This document shows positions 5,324 through 7,620 of a stretch of 7,620 nt of DNA, one piece after another. The translations under genes were made by a program, and so were the position numbers. Origin of the DNA: Halomonas sp. (lineage in GTDB: Bacteria > Pseudomonadota > Gammaproteobacteria > Pseudomonadales > Halomonadaceae). The notes beneath the pieces are model-generated. The model had not been told where the DNA came from, did not search any database, and saw nothing but the letters and a program-made list of their open reading frames with translations. The stretch spans positions 1 through 7,620 of the forward strand of contig PWIZ01000337.1 in the NCBI GenBank assembly GCA_003560175.1. The letters run 5' to 3'. Positions within the stretch are counted from its first letter, which is position 1. Every line of letters starts with the position of its first letter.

Positions 5324-5349
5324 TAGGAGCCGGATTTATCCGGCGATCA
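5324..5349 (+). repeat. REP-like palindromic element, plus orientation
   Basis: TAGGAG is followed by GCCGGAT-TT-ATCCGGC (5329-5344) and a GATCA tail. Compared with the minus-oriented copy, two arm positions differ and both changes are compensated on the opposite arm (C:G to G:C and C:G to T:A), so the stem is preserved. This is the pattern expected of extragenic palindromes selected for structure. The two intact copies are inverted relative to each other and 38 bp apart, similar to the paired arrangement of bacterial REP doublets. Confidence 0.75.
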
Positions 5350-5367
5350 ATGCCCCCTCGTAGAGGG

Positions 5368-5943
5368 CTATGCAAACACCAGCGGGCGGGCGGAGCGGCC
5401 CTTGAGGAAGCGGCGGTGGGCCTGCTTGAAGCGTTCGTCGTCGCAGCGGTGCAGCCACTCGTAGGCCACCATGTCGGCGCTGACCGGGACCGCTCCGGCT
5501 TGCATCATGCGTTCCCGGGCCAGGCGGGCCTCCGCGGCGCGGCGGCTGGCACAGGCCTCGACGAGCCAGTAGACCTCGTAGCCCGCCGCCAACAGACCAA
5601 GCCCCGTCTGCATCACGCAGATATGCGCCTCGGTGCCACACAGCACCACCTGGCGCTTGCCGCTCTCCGCCAGCGTAGCGGCAAACTCCGGGCTTCCGCA
5701 GGCGTCAAAGGTCAGCTTCTGCCACAGGCGATGGCCCGGCAGCGCCTCCAGCAAGCGCGGTTCGCTACCGCCCAGCCCCTCGGGATACTGCTCGGTCACC
5801 CACACCGGCACCTCGATCGACTCGGCCAGGCCGCCCAGCCAGGCGGCTTCGGTCACCGCCTGGTCGCCTTGCTCGATCAGCGGCAGCAGCCCCGCCTGCA
5901 GGTCGACGATCAGCAGCAGGCTCTTCTCTCGTGTCAGACGCAT
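5368..5943 (-). CDS. Isochorismatase-like cysteine hydrolase
   Basis: The 191-residue product is a full-length member of the isochorismatase/cysteine hydrolase superfamily, nearest by memory to YcaC-like proteins. The catalytic triad is visible: Asp14 in LLLIVDLQAGL, Lys76 in LWQKLTFDA and Cys109 in LCGTEAHICVMQT, the last preceded by the Gly103-Thr104 pair that usually forms the cis-peptide. The fold is a parallel-sheet alpha/beta hydrolase of the cytoplasm acting on amide or vinyl-ether substrates; the substrate cannot be deduced, and no siderophore genes nearby suggest a role in isochorismate metabolism. The start ATG at 5943 is preceded on its strand by AAGGAG (5957-5952), 8 bases away. 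The gene is divergent from the Tim44-like gene across a 116-bp spacer. Its stop lies 18 bp from a REP-like element. Confidence 0.92.
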   Translation of the reverse strand: MRLTREKSLLLIVDLQAGLLPLIEQGDQAVTEAAWLGGLAESIEVPVWVTEQYPEGLGGSEPRLLEALPGHRLWQKLTFDACGSPEFAATLAESGKRQVVLCGTEAHICVMQTGLGLLAAGYEVYWLVEACASRRAAEARLARERMMQAGAVPVSADMVAYEWLHRCDDERFKQAHRRFLKGRSARPLVFA

Positions 5944-5999
5944 GGCGTTGTCTCCTTGTGCTTGTTATCGGTTTTTATGGTGCCCCCCAGCATAGCCGG

Positions 6000-6005
6000 T
6001 AGAAT
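6000..6005 (+). promoter_or_regulatory. Possible -10 box for the Tim44-like gene
   Basis: TAGAAT at 6000-6005 matches the sigma-70 -10 consensus at five of six positions and would start transcription near 6012, about 48 bases before the start codon. No good -35 lies 16-18 bases upstream (the region is a C-rich run), so this is a weak assignment. On the opposite strand TATGCT (5995-5990) is a poorer -10 candidate for the divergent hydrolase gene. Confidence 0.35.
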
Positions 6006-6059
6006 GTTTCGACTCGACCTTCCCACCCCCAACCCAGACCAATATCGGAGGTACTCCTG

Positions 6060-6890
6060 ATGCGACACCTGCTTGTCATGCTGGTCGTCGGGCTCTTTAC
6101 CCTTGGCCCAGCCCTGGATTACGCAGAGGCCCGCCGCATGGGCGGCGGCGGCAACGTCGGCAGCTTCTCCCGCTCGGCGGACCGCCCCGCCGCCGCGCCC
6201 AACCAAACCACTCCCGCCCGCCAGGGCCAGCAGGGTGCCGCGGCCGGCTCGCGTATGCCCGGCATGATGGGCGGCCTTCTCGCCGGCGGCCTGCTCGCTG
6301 CGCTATTCTTCGGTGGCGCCTTCGATGAGCTGCGCCTGACGGATATCCTGGTGATGGCCGGCCTGGCCTTCCTGCTGTTCCGTCTCTTTGCTCGCCGCCG
6401 CCCGGCCCTGGCCGGCGCTGCCGCCGAGCGTGAGGGGTCTACACAATCCCAAGCGGCACAGCCTCAGGCCTTCCAGGCCAGTGCCCCGCTGGGCGGTAGC
6501 GCCGCCTTCGCCGGCGAGCCGGAGTGGTTCGACCGCGAGAGCTTCCTGGGCGGCGCCAAGGAGCACTTCATGACCCTGCAGCGCGCCTGGGACAACAATG
6601 ACTTCTCCGAAATCCAGGAGTACGTGACCCCGGAGCTCTACAACCTGTTGCGGGCGGAGCGCGACCAGCACCCGGCCAACAACCGCACCGAGGTGGTGAG
6701 GTTGTTCGCCGAGCTGGGCATGGTCGAGGAAGTCGGCAAGCAGGCCGAGGCCACCGTGATCTTCCACGGCATCCTCGACGAGAACGGTGAGCACAGCGAG
6801 TTCAATGAGACCTGGCACCTGGTCCGGGATCTGCGCGACGACGCCCCCTGGTACGTGCAGGGTATCGAGCAGAACGAGCAGACAGGGTAA
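6060..6890 (+). CDS. Tim44-like domain protein with signal peptide and membrane segments
   Basis: The 276-residue product has a typical bacterial Tim44-like layout. Residues 1-24 form a signal peptide (MRHLLVMLVVGLFTLGPALD, with YAEA before Arg25 as likely cleavage site). Residues 27-66 are a low-complexity Gly/Ala/Pro/Gln linker. Two hydrophobic segments follow at about 69-88 (Gly-rich GMMGGLLAGGLLAALFFGG) and 94-110, the second ending in a basic FARRR stop. The C-terminal domain, about 155-272, contains AKEHFMTLQRAWDNND, IQEYVTPELY and WHLVRD, patterns of the Tim44/MBA1-type cone-shaped fold related to NTF2-like proteins. In mitochondria Tim44 tethers Hsp70 to the import channel; bacterial members have no settled function but are predicted to bind lipid or protein at the inner membrane. 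GGAGG at 6047-6051 lies 8 bases before the ATG. Topology of the C-terminal domain follows from two helices after the signal and is uncertain. Confidence 0.88.
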   Translation: MRHLLVMLVVGLFTLGPALDYAEARRMGGGGNVGSFSRSADRPAAAPNQTTPARQGQQGAAAGSRMPGMMGGLLAGGLLAALFFGGAFDELRLTDILVMAGLAFLLFRLFARRRPALAGAAAEREGSTQSQAAQPQAFQASAPLGGSAAFAGEPEWFDRESFLGGAKEHFMTLQRAWDNNDFSEIQEYVTPELYNLLRAERDQHPANNRTEVVRLFAELGMVEEVGKQAEATVIFHGILDENGEHSEFNETWHLVRDLRDDAPWYVQGIEQNEQTG

Positions 6891-6913
6891 CGGGCCCTTT
6901 CGGCCGCACGCGC

Positions 6914-6953
6914 ATACAGCAAGGCCGGGCGAGATCGCCCGGCCTTGCTGTAT
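6914..6953. terminator. Long perfect hairpin between convergent genes
   Basis: ATACAGCAAGGCCGGGCG (6914-6931) pairs over all 18 bases with CGCCCGGCCTTGCTGTAT (6936-6953) around the loop AGAT. It starts 24 bases after the Tim44-like stop and ends 17 bases before the stop of the convergent lipoprotein gene. It is therefore placed to end transcripts from both sides. Neither strand has a T tract after it, but the stem is by far the strongest in the window. Confidence 0.8.
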
Positions 6954-6970
6954 CAGGCGTCCGACGCCCG

Positions 6971-7165
6971 TCAGTCGCCTTCGGCGGCGTCCTGGATGGA
7001 CTCGCCCATCTCCTCGACGCCCTCGCCGGTGTCCTCCATGGCCTCATCGATCTCCTGGCCGGCCTCCTCGGCGGGGCCGGGCTCGTCCTGGCAGCCCGCC
7101 AGGCCAGCCGCCAGCATGCCAACCAGCAGCGCCAGACCAAGCTTCTTGAGCATCGCATGTGTCAT
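6971..7165 (-). CDS. Small acidic lipoprotein, 64 residues
   Basis: The product begins MTHAMLKKLGLALLVGMLAA with a clear type II signal peptide: two lysines, a hydrophobic core and lipobox Leu22-Ala23-Gly24-Cys25. After Cys25 the 39 residues contain 16 Asp/Glu and no Lys or Arg. This part reads as near-heptads (AGQEIDE, AMEDTGE, GVEEMGE, SIQDAAE), suggesting one amphipathic helix, similar in style to entericidin-like and other tiny bacterial lipoproteins, though I do not assign it to a named family. Gln at +2 predicts sorting to the outer membrane rather than retention in the inner membrane. ATG 7165 is preferred over the internal Met5 because GAGGAG (7178-7173) lies 7 bases upstream. It converges on the Tim44-like gene and is divergent from fabY. 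Extreme acidity suits a halophile envelope. Confidence 0.87.
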   Translation of the reverse strand: MTHAMLKKLGLALLVGMLAAGLAGCQDEPGPAEEAGQEIDEAMEDTGEGVEEMGESIQDAAEGD

Positions 7166-7435
7166 AGGGTATCTCCTCCTGAGTCGCTTCCTGAAAAAAC
7201 CGTTCTGGAATATTCATCCTGAAAAGCAGCCGCCAGGGCGACCACGCTCTAACCCTAGCCAACTCGCGCCGCCACCACCACTACGTGATGCAACGCCAGG
7301 TAACCAGCGGCAACATCGCGATTGCGAAGGGAAAAAAGACGCACCTGGAAGCGATGCGCCCATGACCACTCGAATGGCTCAAGCAACCGTTTCATCGCGG
7401 CAGGCCACTCGCCTGATTTCAAACACATGTTTTAT

Positions 7436-7483
7436 CTCCGCGGCGGAGTTTACCCCCGGCGGCCCCATGACGGCGCCGCGGAG
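7436..7483. promoter_or_regulatory. Operator-like inverted repeat at the fabY promoter
   Basis: CTCCGCGGCG at 7436-7445 is exactly repeated in reverse complement as CGCCGCGGAG at 7474-7483, with 28 bases between. The right arm lies inside the spacer between the predicted -35 and -10 boxes, and the left arm about 30 bases upstream of the -35. A repressor contacting both arms could block the promoter or loop the DNA. The arms are GC-rich, so chance is possible. Confidence 0.4.
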
Positions 7484-7496
7484 CGGGTGCTATGAT
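7467..7496 (+). promoter_or_regulatory. Predicted sigma-70 promoter for the fabY-like gene
   Basis: TGCTATGAT at 7488-7496 is a strong extended -10 box (TGn plus TATGAT, five of six). ATGACG at 7467-7472, four of six to the -35 consensus, lies 18 bases upstream. Predicted initiation is near 7503, giving a leader of about 50 bases before the TTG start. A second -10-like TATAAC at 7512-7517 lacks a -35 partner. Confidence 0.6.
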
Positions 7497-7554
7497 CCGT
7501 GGCCTGATACCTATAACGACTCGTAGACATCAACAGCACAACGAGGAATCCGGC

Positions 7555-7620
7555 TTGTCACATTTACCGGTGATCGTCGGCATGGGCGGCGTGAATCCCG
7601 CCGGCAGAACCTCGGGCCAC
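7555..7620 (+). CDS. fabY: FabY-type beta-ketoacyl-ACP synthase, N-terminal start only
   Basis: The last 66 bases encode 22 residues, read as M-SHLPVIVGMGGVNPAGRTS followed by Gly-His, and run off the window end. This closely resembles the N-terminus of Pseudomonas aeruginosa FabY (PA5174), which begins with an SRLPVIVGFGG-type strand followed by an N-x-AGR motif. FabY-type ketoacyl synthases condense acetyl-CoA with malonyl-ACP to start fatty acid synthesis in the cytoplasm, taking the place of FabH in those bacteria. The start is a TTG at 7555-7557, supported by GAGGA at 7543-7547 with a 7-base spacer and by the N-terminal alignment; no ATG fits. The catalytic Cys-His-His residues lie beyond the window, so activity cannot be checked. 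Identification depends on a short recalled match but the motif is distinctive. Confidence 0.8.
   Translation, partial: MSHLPVIVGMGGVNPAGRTSGH

Larger units (their letters stand above)
7166..7554. other. 389-bp divergent intergenic region
   Basis: This spacer separates the lipoprotein gene (minus) from the fabY-like gene (plus). On the lipoprotein side it holds a direct repeat, TCCTGAAAA at 7189-7197 and 7217-7225 (28-bp period), flanking the palindrome GAATATTC at 7208-7215. The middle, 7230-7410, shows no convincing gene; an inverted repeat CCAGGT/ACCTGG (7296-7301 and 7343-7348) is short and far apart. The fabY side holds AAACA-CA-TGTTT at 7421-7432, a 10-bp inverted repeat and a promoter, listed separately. 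No coding frame here has a ribosome binding site; a 46-codon minus-strand frame from 7395 lacks one. Confidence 0.6.

Noticed and set aside
5350..6060. 236-residue plus-strand frame opposite the isochorismatase-like gene
   Set aside because: The minus strand carries the catalytic Asp/Lys/Cys set and a good ribosome binding site; this frame has neither and runs through the next gene's control region.
7255..7395. 46-codon minus-strand frame beginning MKRLLEPFEW
   Set aside because: There is no ribosome binding site, no recognisable domain and no context supporting translation.
1..7620. Mobile element, CRISPR, toxin-antitoxin, phage or defence system
   Set aside because: I found no transposase, integrase, spaced repeat array, toxin-like small gene pair or nuclease/ATPase cassette. 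The only nuclease is a housekeeping-like DEDDh protein, and gene content looks like core chromosome.

Overview
The window looks like a piece of a GC-rich gammaproteobacterial chromosome, most likely Halomonas or a close relative. This is inferred from recalled protein similarity: a FabY-type ketoacyl synthase start, E. coli-like YaaA and Tas proteins, and acidic, salt-adapted composition in several products. It has the compact layout of an ordinary housekeeping region. I see no transposase, integrase, CRISPR array, tRNA, rRNA, phage gene or obvious defence cassette.

Layout. (1) Plus strand, 1-1281: the tail of a YbaK-type Cys-tRNA deacylase, an unrecognised 108-residue protein, a DUF501 protein overlapping it by 29 bp, and a previously easy-to-miss 40-codon membrane peptide, closed by a hairpin. 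(2) 1307-1981: a small hairpin, a striking 23-bp tandem array that repeats a Shine-Dalgarno-like core, and a LOG-family phosphoribohydrolase whose own start sits inside the last, diverged unit. (3) Minus strand, 1991-3078: a Sel1-repeat protein followed by a DEDDh 3'-5' exonuclease, converging on the LOG gene with 9 bp between stop codons. (4) Plus strand, 3303-5215: tas (aldo-keto reductase) and yaaA (peroxide/iron protection), the latter with its own extended -10 promoter. (5) 5223-5349: a cluster of REP-like palindromes, two intact and inverted to each other plus one degenerate copy. (6) 5368-5943 minus: an isochorismatase-like cysteine hydrolase, divergent from (7) 6060-6890 plus: a secreted/membrane Tim44-like protein. 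(8) An 18-bp perfect hairpin between this gene and a convergent, highly acidic small lipoprotein gene (minus, 6971-7165). (9) A 389-bp divergent spacer holding a good promoter and operator-like inverted repeat, then the first 22 codons of a FabY-like ketoacyl-ACP synthase with a TTG start.

The genes do not form one pathway. Themes present are translation quality control (YbaK), nucleotide/nucleic-acid processing (LOG, DEDDh exonuclease), redox and oxidative-stress functions (Tas, YaaA), envelope proteins (Tim44-like, lipoprotein, 40-residue membrane peptide) and fatty acid synthesis initiation (FabY). I found no convincing new multi-gene system. The most unusual sequence features are the Shine-Dalgarno-bearing tandem repeat before the LOG gene and the covarying REP palindromes after yaaA.
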